This document shows, piece after piece, positions 31,480-45,426 of a stretch of 64,000 nucleotides of DNA. Positions within the stretch are counted from its first letter, which is position 1. Each line of letters opens with the position of its first letter. The position numbers and the translations under genes were made by a program. The stretch is from Atrina japonica (taxonomy: Eukaryota; Mollusca; Bivalvia; Pterioida; Pinnidae), in assembly GCA_030159075.1 (NCBI GenBank), contig BROG01000078.1:1455501-1519500 (forward strand), read 5' to 3'. A model generated the notes under the pieces. That model was not told where the DNA came from and made no database searches. It saw nothing but the letters and a program-made list of their open reading frames with translations.

Positions 31480-32000
31480 CTGCATTATGCCGTTTAAATT
31501 TCATAAATAATTATTGATATCAATAAACCGATTTATTTTGAAATCAGTAATAATCGATTGATATCAATAAATTGAATAATAATCAATAAATCGAAATATT
31601 GAATTATTCGAACGTATTTATTGATATCAATAGTTCATTTAATGATTTTGATAATAGTAATTATTGATATAAATAACAGTGTGAATTGATTGATATCAAT
31701 AAAAAGAAATATTATTGTCAATAAATAAGTTCGAGTTATTGAAATCTATGATATAAATAATTAAAATTTTGGATATCAGAAATTCGAATTATTGATTTCC
31801 AAAAACTGATTGGAATATTTGATAACAATAATTCAATTTTATTTTATAATTCGGTTTATTGATATCAAGATCTCATATCATTGGTATCAACAATTCCATC
31901 GTTGATATCAATAATTACAGTTCATTTATTCATGTCAAAATCGAATTGAAATTAATAATTCGAATTATTGAGGATCAATAAACAGATAATTTGTAGTAAT
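31480..32000. repeat. ATTGATATCAAT palindrome cluster
   Basis: Variants of TTATTGATATCAATAA recur roughly every 20-40 bases over about 500 nt of very A+T-rich sequence. No open frame or flanking repeat structure was recognised. Confidence 0.8.
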
Positions 32001-32786
32001 ACAGTGTCCCGTAGAGTTGGCTGTAAAGGACAAAACCTGATGTCGTAATGGAAATGACTGTCAATGACGTATGGGGCCTTCGGAGTATCGGGCTTCGGAG
32101 TAACGGGTCTTCGGGCTACCGGGCTGTAACCAGGTTTTCCGATCCACTTTGTTTCTCACACTAGTTTGAGGACGACGCTTAGAAAACCTTGACTTCAGAA
32201 GACGATTAGACTCAAACTAACTTAAATTATTTTAACCCCAGCCTATGATTTATCTCCCTTTCATATTTCAAGATTTATTTCACTATTTCTTTTCTTTCCT
32301 TTTTTCATTCTTTCTTTTTTTGAATTGTTGTGTTTTAATTTTTGAATTTATTAAGTGGTGGTTAAAATCAAATATGAAAAGATGAAATGCTTTATATCTT
32401 TAAAGCCAGAAGCTGGATAAACTAAGTACAAGCCTCGAATCCCCTTTCCCATGTTTTTATTAAATTCTGAACCGAAACTTCTGTTTGAATTTAAAGTATG
32501 ACAATAGCCATTAATAGGTATCAATTTTAGAATAAAAATAAACAATTTGTGATCGATTGTTTATGTTGAAGTCATCATTAAATGGAACCAATCAGTCTTT
32601 GTGGGTATCTGAATTTATTCAGTAGATTTTTTTTCTGTCATAAGGGCCCAATGTGGTTGAAAGACTCTCGCAAAGACATGAATGGTGGAATAAGTATCCT
32701 GTCGATTTACGAACAAAGAAAGATAACTCTCATTTAGTAGCATTACATACCTTTCTCTCTGATGTTCGTTTAGACAGACCGACAAG

Positions 32787-32878
32787 TAGGTAGGTAGGTA
32801 GGTAGGTAGACAGACAGACAGACAGGTAGGTAGGTAGACAGACAGACAGGTAGACAGATAGAATAGAATAGATAGATA
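32787..32878. repeat. (TAGG)n/(ACAG)n/(ATAG)n microsatellite
   Basis: GTAGGTAGGTAGG runs alternate with ACAGACAGACAG and end in ATAGATAGATAG. Confidence 0.9.
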
Positions 32879-33199
32879 GACAATAACTTTATTCAGAAAC
32901 TAGGTTACAGCATAAACCTGATACAATTGATAACAACACTGAAGGTTTTCTTTTTATATAAAATAGTACTATACAAATGTACTTCTGTTTCGTGTCACAA
33001 TTTGATTTTTGAAAGCAGTGTCCAACAACAATTTCAATGTACATTGGAAGCTATAATATGACTTGTTTTTTTAACACACTCACCACTTTGGTTGTTGTTA
33101 ATGGTATTTTTACCTTATGTCTTTCTGGGGTACGTCTTTGGTGGAAAACAGATCCAGGTTTCCATTCTACTTTTGAAGCTCCATATCTCCCTCTGCCCT

Positions 33200-33545
33200 T
33201 CAAAGAGATGTTTTTTTTCCAGGGGCCCTAGGTTCGATCCCCAGCAGAGACAGTTAAATGTCTCTGTGACATTGGGACTAGGGTTCTTCCTGGATAGAAT
33301 ACAATTATCCATCACTTATTTCACAATAAGTGATTGTTACCTCCGAATGAAGAGTCAGGACGTCTCTTTCAAAATGGAGGGGATAATGTAGCAGTTGTTA
33401 AATGATGTTCCTACTAGCTTGGTTAGTGGGGTTACCCCTTTAGCTCAATTGGTAGGGCACCAGCTTTATAATCCAGGGGCCCTAGATAAATCCAGGGGCC
33501 CTAGGTTCGATTCACAGCAGAGACATTGTGTCACACTGTGACACT
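33200..33545 (+). mobile_element. tRNA-like SINE fragments, family 3
   Basis: At 33,432-33,525: TTTAGCTCAATTGGTAGGGC (A-box like), CAGCTTTATAATCC (anticodon-arm like), then the B-box half CTAGGTTCGATTCACAGCAG. The B-box half is also present at about 33,220-33,250 (CTAGGTTCGATCCCCAGCAG), with a further body (TGACATTGGGACTAGG). A real tRNA is unlikely: a CCAGGGGCCCTAGATAAAT repeat interrupts the unit. Confidence 0.6.
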
Positions 33546-34491
33546 TCCATCTATACTTAGAATTCCATCTATACTTAGAATGTAAAAATATGAGACACTT
33601 TCCGAAAATTTGAATGAAATTTTCAAAGTGGCTGTATTCCTGATCTGATCAAGCTATTCAAGACTTTTAAAATTCCATATAAATGATCAAGCTTTTAGGT
33701 CCTGGCACCACAAAACTTGAGAATTTACTAAAGTCTGGGATTTTCTGAAACTGGTCTGCTTAGCCAATCAGATTTCAGGATTTGCCACTTTGGATTAAAC
33801 ACAATTAAACTTAAGTAATTCTAAAGTGGTGCCGGGCCTAGGTATCCAGATTCATACAATGGTTGTTTAAACCAACCAGATTTTGAGGTATATAACTTAG
33901 TCAATTAGAGCAAAATATGAATTTTCAACTTTGAAGTACATGGCGACCACAAATTGTATGCGTCTTTTTGTCATAAAATATCTGCATTAAAATCTTACCA
34001 AATCAGCCTGGATATGCATAAAATCCCATTGTTGGGTCCATATTTATTTTTTTTTTACCTTTTCTGGAAATGGAATTTTTATTTTACTGAAATTATGTGG
34101 AATACCATTGATATATCTAGTTAAACAGTCTACACCGGTTATAACCAAAGCTGCTTCTCCCCATTTTTTTGTTTGTATTTGACAAAGCCTTCAAGATTTC
34201 AGTGACTTTACTTACTCCTCCGTGACACCTGATCCAACTTTTGTATTCCCAAAACGTCCAAACGCCAATCATTTCAAATTTGATAGCGTCAATATTTGGT
34301 ACAGTCCAATTCATTTATCTCTGTAATTTTATGCATTTTCTCACCTTTTTACAGTTTAGTTCTGGTCCGCACAATAATATTGGCCGGACAACCAAGTGAA
34401 ACCAGTGGAATTAAATTTAAATATTGAACATTACTGATGGATAATATAGCATATATCTGAACAAATATTCCAATATCTCGAGAAAATATAA

Positions 34492-34497
<6 letters not shown>

Positions 34498-34585
<88 letters not shown>
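34498..34585. repeat. (TA)n microsatellite
   Basis: An uninterrupted TA run of nearly 90 nt. Confidence 0.95.
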
Positions 34586-34587
<2 letters not shown>

Positions 34588-34845
34588 TGGTATAAAAACT
34601 TATGTTTACTTGAGTTTAAAAGAATTACTCAATGAAAGCCTGAAATTGTATGTCGACATAGCTTAAGTCAACCATCGTTGACCAATGACCGAGACACATT
34701 TTACTTGTTTGTTTTCATTATCAATATTGTGAAAATATTACACACACACACACACACACGTTCGAATTACAGTTAGCCCTCTTGTATGGAACTACAGAAG
34801 ATATCACTATCAGGATATTTATTCCGATATGTAATGTACGGAAGC

Positions 34846-37810
34846 GTATTAGGGCCACCTTAATTTTTTTATATCTCGTTGTTGGCTTTTCCAACTTTTT
34901 TCTTGGAATTTCCAGCTTTCTTTTCTCGTTTTGCCAACTGTAAAGTTAGCTTTTTCAACCCTTTTCTTTGAATTTCCAACTTTATTCTTGGAATTTCCAA
35001 CTACAGGGACTCAGACAGTGTGTATTGAATAAATTTGAATATCTTTAAAGTAGTTTTCAATTTTAGGACACCGTGTAAAATATCATGAAACGGTACAATA
35101 ACTGATTAGAAATCAGGCGATTCTTCGCTAAAATGGTGGAGGTTAAAAGGAAAATGATGGCACATGATCATCTACATCAAAACTACCCTGTGAGACCATG
35201 GTAGTGACTCATATTACCAGAAACTGGGCATATATTTGGCTAAATGTAGCATTGATACATTTGGAACACAATGAATTATTTAACACCGCAGTTTTTTAAT
35301 GGATGCATTTTAAGTTAGTATTTTATGATTCTTAAATTTTATGTTGCTCAAAGCGTTATATAACTTTTATACGACTTTTTTGGGAGAGCATTGCAAATTT
35401 TGTCATAATCAGATTTTTTATTTTCAATACGTCATAAGACAGAATATTTATTTTTAATCTTTTTAGGAACATATTTTTTTTTCAGTTTCACTGCCTTTCT
35501 GATCAAGTTTGTAGTATAACGTAGTGACAGATCTAGACATGTTCAAAGGATTAACATAAATTTATACTATTCAAAACTCGGTTACTACACACGAGATTAA
35601 TTAACACGTATCATTTAGTGGTTTTATCAGCACCCAGAAATGAAACTGTGCCTTCAATTGCTAATATATCACATTGATTATAAACCTCAAAAGAAGATTA
35701 TTTCAGAAAATATAATGCATATGAAATAAATGTTAGGGGGTGTGATCCCTAGAATCTTTATATTATTATTTTACAAGGCATGTAATGTTAATTTAGGCTA
35801 GCAGACACTAAACTGTGGCATCTTTATTCTTCAAAAGTACTCCATTGACAAACTAACTCTGAAAACAAAGGGAAATTCAGCAGACATAAGCTGAATGCTC
35901 CATTGTTTCATTGTATAATGCATAGAGATACATATTGTTTTTTGATATAAAGTTGGAAATTCTAAGAGAAAAGTTTGAAAAGCCAACTTAAGAATTGGCA
36001 AAACGAGAAAAAAAAAGTTGAAAATTCCAAAAAAAAGTTGGAAAAATCAATTTTAGAGTTGGAAATTCCAAGAAAAAAATTTGGAGAAGCCAACTTTAAA
36101 GTTGGAAAAACGAGAAAAATAAGTTGGAAATTCCAAGAAAAAAGTTGGAAAAGCCAACTCTAAAATTGGAAAGTTTAAGAAAAATGTTGCAAAAGTAAAC
36201 TTTTAAATTGGCAAAACGAGAAATAAAAAATGTTAAGGTGGCCCTAATACGCTTTTCTAACTTTTTTCTTGGAATTTCCAACTTTTGTTTCTCGTTTTGC
36301 CAACTTTTTTTTCTCGTTTTGCCAACTTTAAAATTCAACTTGGCTTTTCCAACTTTTTTTCTCGTTTTGCCAACTTTAAAGTTGAATTTTCCAACTTTTC
36401 TCTTGGACTTTCCAACATTTTTCTCGTGTTGCCAAGTTTTTTTTGGACTTTTTTCAACTTTTGACTTGGAATTTCCAACTTTGTACCAGTTAAATCTTAG
36501 GCATTCCTATAAAAAACAATATGTATCTGTACGCATTATATAAAGAAACAACGGAACATTCAACTTATGTCTGCTGAATTTCTCTTCGTTTTCAGAGTTA
36601 ATTAGTTTGACAATGGAATATTTTTGAAGAATAAAAATGCCACAAGTTAGTGTCTGCAAGTAAAATATAACCTTTTTATGCCTTGTAAAATCATAATAAA
36701 AAGATTCCGGGGGAGAATACCCACTAACATTTATGTTTACTGAGATTATCTTCTTTTGAGATGTACAGTGAAACTTGTATATAAAGACCCCCTTAGGGAC
36801 ACAAGAAAACCAGTCTTTATAGGGAGGTGGTCTTTATATAGAGGTTGATTTGTACCCAAATGGTACTATTGGAGACAGCAAAAACAGTCTTTGTGACCAG
36901 GTGGTAAAGTTTTACTGTATAATCAATGTGAAATATTAGCAGTTGGAAGCTTAGTTTCATTTCTGGGTGCTGATAAATCCACTAAAAGGTACGTGTTAAT
37001 TAATCTAATGCTCAGTAACTGAGTTTTGAGTTAGTATAAATATATGTTAATCCTTTGTATATGTCTAGATCTGCCACAATATTATATTGCAATTTTGATC
37101 ACAAAGGCAAAGAAACGGAAAAAATCTGTCCCTAAAAAGATTAAAAATAAATATTCTGTCTTTTGACGCACTGAAAATTAATAATCTGACTTGACAAAAT
37201 TTGCAATGCTCTCCCAAAAAGTCGCCCTGAAGTTATATAAGACTTTGAGCAGTATAAAATTTAAGAATCACATCGAAAAGAAACTTAAAATACATCCATT
37301 TAATAAACTACGGTTTTGAATTAATCATTATGTTCCAAATGTTTAATTTATTTGTATCTATGCTACATTTCACCAAATATATGCACAATTTCTGGTAATA
37401 TGAGTCACTACCATAGCCTTTCAGGGTAGTTTCGATGTAGATGTATCATCATTTTCCTTTTAACTCCAGCATTTTAGCGAAGAATCGCATGATTGCTAAT
37501 CTGTAATTGTACCGTTTATTGATATTTTACACGGTATCTTAAAATTGAAAACTACGTTATAGATGTTCAAATTTCTTCAATACACACTGTCCGAGTGCCT
37601 GTTTATAAATGTAGGCCATATCTATATCAATCTTGACAAGTCCAGAAAAAAAGTTGGAAAAGCCAAGAAAAATGTTGGAAATGCCAAGAAAAAAGTCGAA
37701 AGGCCAACTTTTAAGTTGAAAATTCCAAGAAAAAAGTTGGAAAAGCCAAGAAAAAAAGTTGGAATATCCAAATTTAAAGTTGGCAACACGAGAAAAAAAA
37801 AACATTTTCC
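34846..37810. repeat. Foldback (inverted) repeat of about 3 kb
   Basis: The two halves are divergent reverse complements centred near 36,240. Matched pairs: CAGACAGTGTGTATTGAA (about 35,013) with ATACACACTGTCCGAG (about 37,577); GGTAGTGACTCATATTACCA (about 35,200) with TGGTAATATGAGTCACTACC (about 37,393); GCAGACACTAA (about 35,801) with AGTGTCTGC (about 36,650). GGTGGCCCTAATACGC at the centre also matches GCGTATTAGGGCCACC at 34,846. Both arms carry GTTGGAAATTCCAAG-type minisatellite clusters at inner and outer ends. Confidence 0.85.
36764..36920. mobile_element. MITE-like repeat C within the foldback arm
   Basis: TACAGTGAAACTTGTATATA ... GGTCTTTATATAGAGGTTGA ... AAAGTTTTACTGTATA. No reverse-complement counterpart was seen in the opposite arm, so the insertion is younger than the palindrome. 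Confidence 0.7.
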
Positions 37811-38418
37811 TAAAAATCATGAGAAAAATGTACAAAATATTCAGTCACTCATTAAAGTGTTCCTCAAGGCGGGGGTTTTGAATATGTTGCTCTACTCAAG
37901 ATTCGACCAGACTACATATACTAATAAACAGAGTGACTTCATCCGACATTGTTCCTGAAAATCGTAAACTATTATTTCACAAATAATCTTAATCTAAAAC
38001 TTCGGGAGTCTCGAAGTCACAAAAGTTACTTTAAGATTTTCTGATAAAAACACACAAAATTTATGTTGCAATTGATCATTGTTGTATATTTATTGCATAA
38101 AATTGTAAATAATGATTGAAGTATTGCTTACCTGAAGAAAAACTAAAAAATGTCAAATAATAGTAATAATGGGAATGTTTATATATTGATGACATACGAT
38201 TTAAATAATGAAGAAAATGACTTCTCATTTGTAGAAAACTTTAGAAATAAAAATATTTGAATACATGTACATGTACTCAAATAATGAGTACCCTATTCAT
38301 TGTATTTATTCATTTATATCACAAACAAAATTATGAATGTGACACGAAAAAATTTAAAGTGAATGATAAAAAAATAGTAATTTGTTTCAGTAAAATCTAG
38401 AAGTTTTTAAAACGACTG

Positions 38419-38593
38419 ACAGTAAAACTTGCTTTAGCGACCACCTGTGTATAAAGACCACCTGGTCACAAAGACCATTTTAGCTGTCCCCAATAGTACC
38501 GTATCGACCTTAACCTTTATATAAAGACCACCTCTCTATAAATACCGGTTTTCTTGTGTCCCTAAGGTGGTCGTTATATACAGGTTCTACTAT
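38419..38593. mobile_element. MITE-like repeat C
   Basis: CAGTAAAACTTGCTTTAGCG ... TTATATAAAGACCACCTC ... ATATACAGGTTCTACT, reverse oriented relative to the copy at 36.8 kb. Confidence 0.65.
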
Positions 38594-39527
38594 ATAAAGT
38601 CCAAACGCTAAAATAAAAGTAGAGCTTGAATACTGAGTCAGTTTGATGACTCCTCGCGATAGTGTTATAATAGAGTTATCTCTCTTTGTTTGTACACCGA
38701 TAGACTATTCTGAACAATTGTCTAATTTGGTATGCCGATGTATGTTTCGTGAGTTTTTCATTTGATAGTGTTTGAAGGAAACTACTTCCTGTTTCCATCT
38801 ATTTGGGTCAGATACAACTATAGGTACTTTTTCATAGGCAACAGTGTTTTCCTGTATATCTCATCTATTGAGAGTGTGTTGACCTAAATATTATAGAGGC
38901 CGGAACATGATCGGCGTCCTCTCTACAGTCGGGATATAAACATGAAATAAACATCTTGGTTTTTTTTATCTGTCCCATGTTTTCAGAAGTTCCGCAGTGA
39001 ATAATAACAGATTAAAATGTTCAGATACTTTTCATGAAATTGGTTCTAACTTTATCAAAGTACAAGTCAAAAATAATTATGCTGATTTAGCGGCATCTTT
39101 AATTCTTACATTGTTTTACTGTGTAAAATATAAAACTCTAGTCATTAATACAACGCATACCTATCATACCGCGTTAGTTACCGAATGCCGTTAATGAAAA
39201 ACTTCATCAATATTCCACAGTTGCTTATTACAGAATCGCTGAAAATCAGATGATTCCAAATAGCTTTTAGAAAATTGAAACACCATTTTTCTTAAATACG
39301 GTATCAAAACATATGACTTTCCGCTCTCTATATATCAAATCTGCGAAATGTAAAAGAGAGACATTTTGGCATTATCGACAACTGTTTTTGTCATTAAAAG
39401 TGGTACCTGGAAATTTCAATATCCAGTCATTGGTTAGGATGAAACTTATTGTGCGCAGAGCCACTCTAATTCAACACAAAACACACTGAAGTTGATTAAA
39501 AAATTGCTGTAATTTCTAATAGATAAT
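38594..39527. other. Non-coding segment
   Basis: A+T-rich. No recognisable gene or repeat beyond short A/T runs. Confidence 0.4.
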
Positions 39528-39838
39528 ACCGTATTCGACCTATTAAGCGCCCATGTACCTATAACCACCTCGCCCCCTTTTTTACATATGATCGAGAATT
39601 TTTTCTAGCTGATTGGCAAGGAGATGTAGACCCGAAAAACCGTAAGTAACAGTTTATCTGTAGCACCCCAGCAACATAATCATGTTGAAAGGTGTCCTCG
39701 GTAATAACTTTACCACCATGTCTTATAAAAATTAATCGTTTTACGTCAGTGTAACTATAAATTGGCCTCATTAAGCGTCCACCGTCTTTTACTGATTTTT
39801 GTAGCGCCCCGGGCGCTCAATGGATCGAAACCGGTATA
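39528..39838. mobile_element. MITE-like repeat B, most G/C-preserved copy
   Basis: TTCGACCTATTAAGCGCCC at the left and GGGCGCTCAATGGATCGAA at the right form the terminal inverted repeat. CpGs here correspond to TpG/CpA in the other two copies. Confidence 0.75.
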
Positions 39839-40079
39839 CAGTATATGTAGTGTTTGGAGACCTGAGCCCAGGGCCGTAAAACTATTCTCAGACAAATTTT
39901 TACTCATCTTCTAGACGAGCTTTACACTGCCCCTTGACAATCTCTCCTCAGTTGAGAAAATTCCGAAGTTGTTTTATGGTCCGCGAGTTTTCACTTTTTA
40001 CTCAGATGAGTAAATTTTTTAACTTTTGAGAATAACATTGTCTCGGAATTTTCCTAGTTTATGGTCTTGGGTCAAGGTC

Positions 40080-40850
40080 TTTCAGCAAACCGTGTCCATT
40101 CCAATGGGAACCAATTGTGACTCTTTATTAGACAATCTGTTTCTTTATTCATATGAATCAGACCTCATTTAGAAGCCTTTCAATCAAAAGAAAAAGCTAG
40201 CAGTGTCCTTTCATTTGACATTTAAATATATCGACGACATTTTGCCGATCATTAATAACAGTTTTCGTGTGAATGCGATATATCCCAACGAACTAGAAAT
40301 TAACGACACCACAGAATTAAGCACATACCTTTCCTAATCGGGCATTTTACTTACTATAGACACAAACAGAAAATTAAAAACCAGGCTATACGACAAACGT
40401 GATGACTTTGGCTATCCTATTGTCAACTTTCCACATTTAACTAGTAATATCCCCTTTTCACCATTATATGGTGTTTATATCTCGCAGATGATCCGATATG
40501 GTAGTGCGTATTCAATATATGAACAATCAATATATAGAGGCAAACTACTTACTAATATGTTGTTGTCGCAAGGATATCAAAGATTCTAATGTCAACATTT
40601 CGCAAATTTTAAGGTCGGTTTAATGTCCTTGTTTGCCATTTCAGTGTTTCACTGTTTGGTAGCGGTTGTTGAATCAGCTTTACCGATTGTGACGAAGATT
40701 CATTCGTCAATTAATTCCTTTGAATGTGACTGTGAACTCATGGCGCGTGTGACTGGTCGACAGGAAATGTCTACTCCTTCCTCTATAGCACTTGACCTAC
40801 CTCTGGATCTTCAGAGTTTCGTTTGACGTCTGAACCTTCGTGTGATTTAT
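40080..40850 (+). pseudogene. Decayed Penelope-like reverse transcriptase remnant
   Basis: Readable pieces: ATTCCAATGGGAACCAATTG (IPMGTN box), then FKYIDDILPIIN-type sequence with the YIDD catalytic box, LYDKRDDFGYPIVNFPHL and VTGRQEMSTP near the C-terminus. Stops and shifts throughout. Same family as the 47.5-48.4 kb copy, opposite strand. Confidence 0.65.
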
Positions 40851-41983
40851 ACTTTGGTATCTGCGATGCATGTTATTGCATCTAAATATTGGTCTTTTAA
40901 TGAAACTGATCGTTATTTAAAGAATGATTTTAATATACTCATCACTTAGCCTAGTAAACGTTGAAACTGAAAATTAACCCTTAACACCTAAAACGCCAGT
41001 CAGCTTTCATATGGCCCATTTATAGTAAGTACAGTGTGGTACAGAAAACCATTAAGCGTCTAAAACTTTCCTTATGGGAGACAGGTGTTATTTGGGTGGG
41101 ACAAAGTCTAAAAGCTGATTGTATTTTAGTGAATTCAAATAATGCCAGAATAACACACACATAAACACAAACATACGACTTTGTACTAAAACATTATTTC
41201 AATTACAACATCACTTCCTTGTAAACAGTTCGTGTATTTGTCCGCGTTATCCGTGAATCACCGGAGTTAACACTTAACTGATATGAAGGAATGATTAAAG
41301 ATATATGAACTAAGAACGAGATATTATGTGATATGTAAATTAAGGTCATCAAAAGGAGATGAGTTAAGGGTATTGGATATGGGATAATTGGAGTATAATA
41401 GAAGGGGTCAAAAGTCAATAAATTTATTTCGACTGTATCATAATCTTAATTTGATTAACTTTATCATAAAAACCGTGTTGTGCCATTACTTTTTAAGAAC
41501 ATTGAAAACGATCTCCCCGGAAATTTTTCTCGTTTGATCTACTTGAAGTTGAATGTTCACACTGGTAAAAGATAAACCTTAACGACACTTTAGCATGTAA
41601 ATTCTAGGCCAATATGACGGTATGCAGACGTCAACGAGACGCAGTGTATGAGCGCACGGAGTGCTTCCGTTCTAATGGAAGTTAATTAATACAGAGACGA
41701 GAGACTCATTCCAGCTTCACACACATGTCAAATAATAACCTCAAAGTCAAATATCACCGAAATAAAGATGTATACATTTTGTAGGCCTACCAATGGATCA
41801 ACTCCTTGACTTTTGAACCATACTAAATTTATGTACACTTTATCAAACTCTTGGAAGCAGTATGCAAAGATCTTGATAAACACACTTGAGTAAACAAGGA
41901 CAGATGGAAAGTCCAGAGGTGGGATAAGGTGCTATTGAGGTATGAGCATTTCCCCTTCGCCCATAGCCCATAGTCAAATCCAG

Positions 41984-42059
<76 letters not shown>

Positions 42060-43744
42060 TGAGGAAGGTATTAATCCATCAACCCCTTAGATTATATTTA
42101 GACTCATCCAAATCAATAGATAGCATGGTCTACTGTCATAATTCAGGAGTGAGCAAGTCAATATTATGTGTGAAGTTTTTTGCAGAGTTTAGATTTGAAA
42201 TTATACACTCCCAAATTCTGACAGTGGACTTTACCATACCTTGAATTGGGCGAGTTCCAATATGACTACAGGGGTCAATGAGTTAATATAATTAAAACCG
42301 GTTTCTCACCGCTCCCGTTTTCTGATATGTCACGTAGAGGATCTGAATTAAACGCAACCCACTATTGGGTCACATGTGAGTGACCCCTCATAGGTGTGTA
42401 ATCTTCGACCAATCAAAATGCGACTTACAAGATTTGAAAGTTTACCGAATTGTAAAGAGATGTCATTTTTATAATAAAAACCCGTCAGTCCACAGAAATC
42501 ATTCTGAATATCTTTGGTGATTCGATCATTTAAAGGTTATGAAATAATTGTCTACGTCCAGATTGTGTGTTCAGACGGCAGATCAGTTAGCATGTTCTTG
42601 CTAAAATCATAGATGAATTAATTCACCCTTTGGCAGAGTTGTCTGACAAAGGACTTTTAAGCGGTTAATACGTTCAATAACTTTTAAATAGGCGTTTGAG
42701 CTCTCTTTGGAGGATTTACGGTAAATGCTTAATTGAATTGGCTCATCCCCAAAAACTCCGAACGAATATTTGTTTATTAGACGAGAAATAGCCACTGCTG
42801 CAGAAAACAGAAAACCAGGAACGATTTATAAATTGATATTGAAAGACCGATAATCATACGATCAATTATTAGCAAAGCTATTGTCCCCTCGACACCAAAT
42901 ATGTAGCTCCGTCGTTTCGCGTCGGGAAATAGTTAATGTGTTGGGAGACAATGAACTTTCTATTATCCTCAAAGCCAGTGATTAAGTGTAGTTTTGCTTC
43001 AATGTTCGCGGTGAAAATTTAATTTTCGATCATGCATAGTAAAACTCAATTTTCCAGGAAGAAACATTTATATTTGTACTTTGAGCATGTCGGAACAATC
43101 GCGAGGTATTAAGTAGGTAATGTGCGTGAATGTTTAAAATTGACGCAGTATGATAGGCAAGGTACAGGTTTAGAATCATGAATGTTTTCGAATCATTCTC
43201 ACCAGGACATAATCAGCATAAACAGGTCGTATAACTTCCTGGTTGAATTCTCATGGTGACGGGTTCTATATCATAACTACCTGCCATCAAAAGGTCAAAG
43301 ACAACTGGATATCCTGGATATATCCCGCTTAAAATGTATAAAGAAAGTGGGTCTGCTTTTAATCTGTAACCCGGTGTCTGATTGGTATATATGTTAAACA
43401 GAAAAATCATCTGTACACGTACAAGAATACAAAAGTTTTCAGAATAGAAAATACTGAATTAACATAATTTTTACTGATATAATTAATGCTGAATTAGCAT
43501 TATATTTACTGATAAATTAAATTTACCTTGAAATGATCAGAATTCAGATTTCAATTTCTTCACAGCAAACTGCCGGGTTTGAAATATAATATGTTCCAGT
43601 TTTTCATTTGAGTTTATTTTCAGATTTCCGAAATGATTCTGAACAAATCGATCAATGTATTAATTAGTTATAAAACATATTAAGCGTATACAGTAGAATG
43701 TTAACATTATCGACTATGATGGCTAAATATTGGGTTGGACGTAT
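40851..43744. other. Non-coding region with poly-C run
   Basis: A run of about 75 C residues occupies 41,985-42,059; the Pro-rich open frame over it is an artefact. No other feature recognised. Confidence 0.5.
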
Positions 43745-43990
43745 ATACGAGGGTTGATTGATAAGTGGTGAGACTTTTATTCAAGATGTTGAGCAGGGTT
43801 ACCCATTTCTCATAAACAGGGAAAGTGACAAAATGCCGAGAGACCAGTGGTTCATTTTTTATTCAAGAAAGGTATACCATATATGCCTTATTATGCTGAC
43901 ATGATAGCAACACTACGGGAAGATGCCCACGTAAAAATGTGGGTGCCAGAATATAAGCGTGGCAGGCAGAGCCTTCAGGATGACCCCTGT
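43745..43990 (+). pseudogene. Mariner/Tc1-like transposase fragment
   Basis: TACGAGGGTTGATTGATAAG resembles a mariner-family left end. A short frame follows with YADMIATLREDAH and then VPEYKRGRQSLQDDPC, typical of the start of the transposase DNA-binding to catalytic linker. It is cut by the GT microsatellite at 43,993-44,038, and nothing recognisable continues after it. Confidence 0.55.

Positions 43991-43992
<2 letters not shown>

Positions 43993-44038
<46 letters not shown>
43993..44038. repeat. (GT)n microsatellite
   Basis: An uninterrupted GT run of about 46 nt directly after the mariner-like fragment. Confidence 0.95.
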
Positions 44039-44039
<1 letters not shown>

Positions 44040-45426
44040 AAAACCAGCACACATACCGTTGATATATTTTAGTTCAAAGTAATATTTCACAGTTTTAGTT
44101 GTAATGTTTCTTTGAAACCTACATCAGTCGAGAAATATGAATGAAATGTTATATTAAATTTTTGTTAGTGAATGATACAATCAGAAATATCTTAACAATT
44201 CACATACTGTATCCTATTTTTTCTGACGGATGTTTGATTTGTCAAACAGGACATATCGTTAAAGCGACACAACTACACCACACCTACGCATCGAGAAACA
44301 AGAAACTGACTTGTTACAAAATAGAATAGGTTATTGTTTAGAAGAAGTGAAATTGGAAGACATGAATAAACATCATATGATATCAACATCACTTCCATTT
44401 TGGGTCTACATTGATTAAAATACAATATCATTGTGAGTGGGCGTGGCTTCAATGTACATGCATGGCCTTTTCTTTGTAATAAATAAAAATATTCAGATTA
44501 AACTTTATAGAATTTGTCTCAGATATGTTTTCTATGTAAAATAGATAAACAGGATTAAACTTTGTAGAATTGGTCTAAGATATGTTTTCTATGTAAAATA
44601 GATAAATAGGATGTATAGAGTGTTGAACATCATAGACAGATACGGAATAATGGATAAAACCGGATATTCGTGCCACAGAGGAAGTGACATTGTCAATGAT
44701 GTAGCGTCATATTGCTTTGTATGTTTTGTTTTTGATTCAATCAATAAACAAACTCCTAAAACAGTTTTTTGTTTCATTTTGTTGTTGATTAATGCCGGAA
44801 AAGAAATGATGTCACTTACATAGATAAATCAACAGTTATTGGTGACGTGTAACGAATTTTAACCCGAGTACGAATTTCAATTTTCCATTTCATTTAACTA
44901 ACTTTTGTTTGTAACTGAATATCAATCGCATTGTTCGTTTTATTCATGGGGTGAAATTTAGGATTCATGATTTTCCCATTAAAATGAAAAAAAAATCAAT
45001 ATCTGAGTACCCGTACTAATTTTATTAAAAACATATTGTGAAGCCATTTCTTATCACAATTCAATAGAATTTTCACCATTAAAGTTTCAATGATTATTTG
45101 GATGTATTTTTCTAATTTGTTATTTCAAAGATTTGACAATTTAAACATAAAGAAAAAAAATAGACGTCACAATTAAACTTACTCATAGGGAGATGCCATT
45201 TTGTTTTTGTGTTTGAGGAAACATCAAATTCAAAATTTATTTGTTCTATAGAATTCATTATGATAAAGCCCCTACTTTTAAATATTGTTTTGGTGTTTCA
45301 AAGGTATACAGACAAATGTTATATAGTACCTAGATACAGATTATAGAGTGCAATGGATTGTTTCTTGCCTTCTACAATAAGTTATGGGATAATTTTAATT
45401 TTCAGTTCAGACATGATTTTTCATTT
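44039..45426. other. Non-coding segment
   Basis: A+T-rich. A TTTCTATGTAAAATAGATAAA block occurs twice about 60 nt apart near 44,530-44,605. No gene seen. Confidence 0.4.

Noticed and set aside
36208..36543. Phe/Leu-rich frame that looks like a multi-pass membrane protein
   Set aside because: It is the AACTTTTTTCTTGG-type minisatellite of the foldback arms read in frame.
41942..42244. Poly-proline open frame
   Set aside because: Produced by a run of about 75 C residues.
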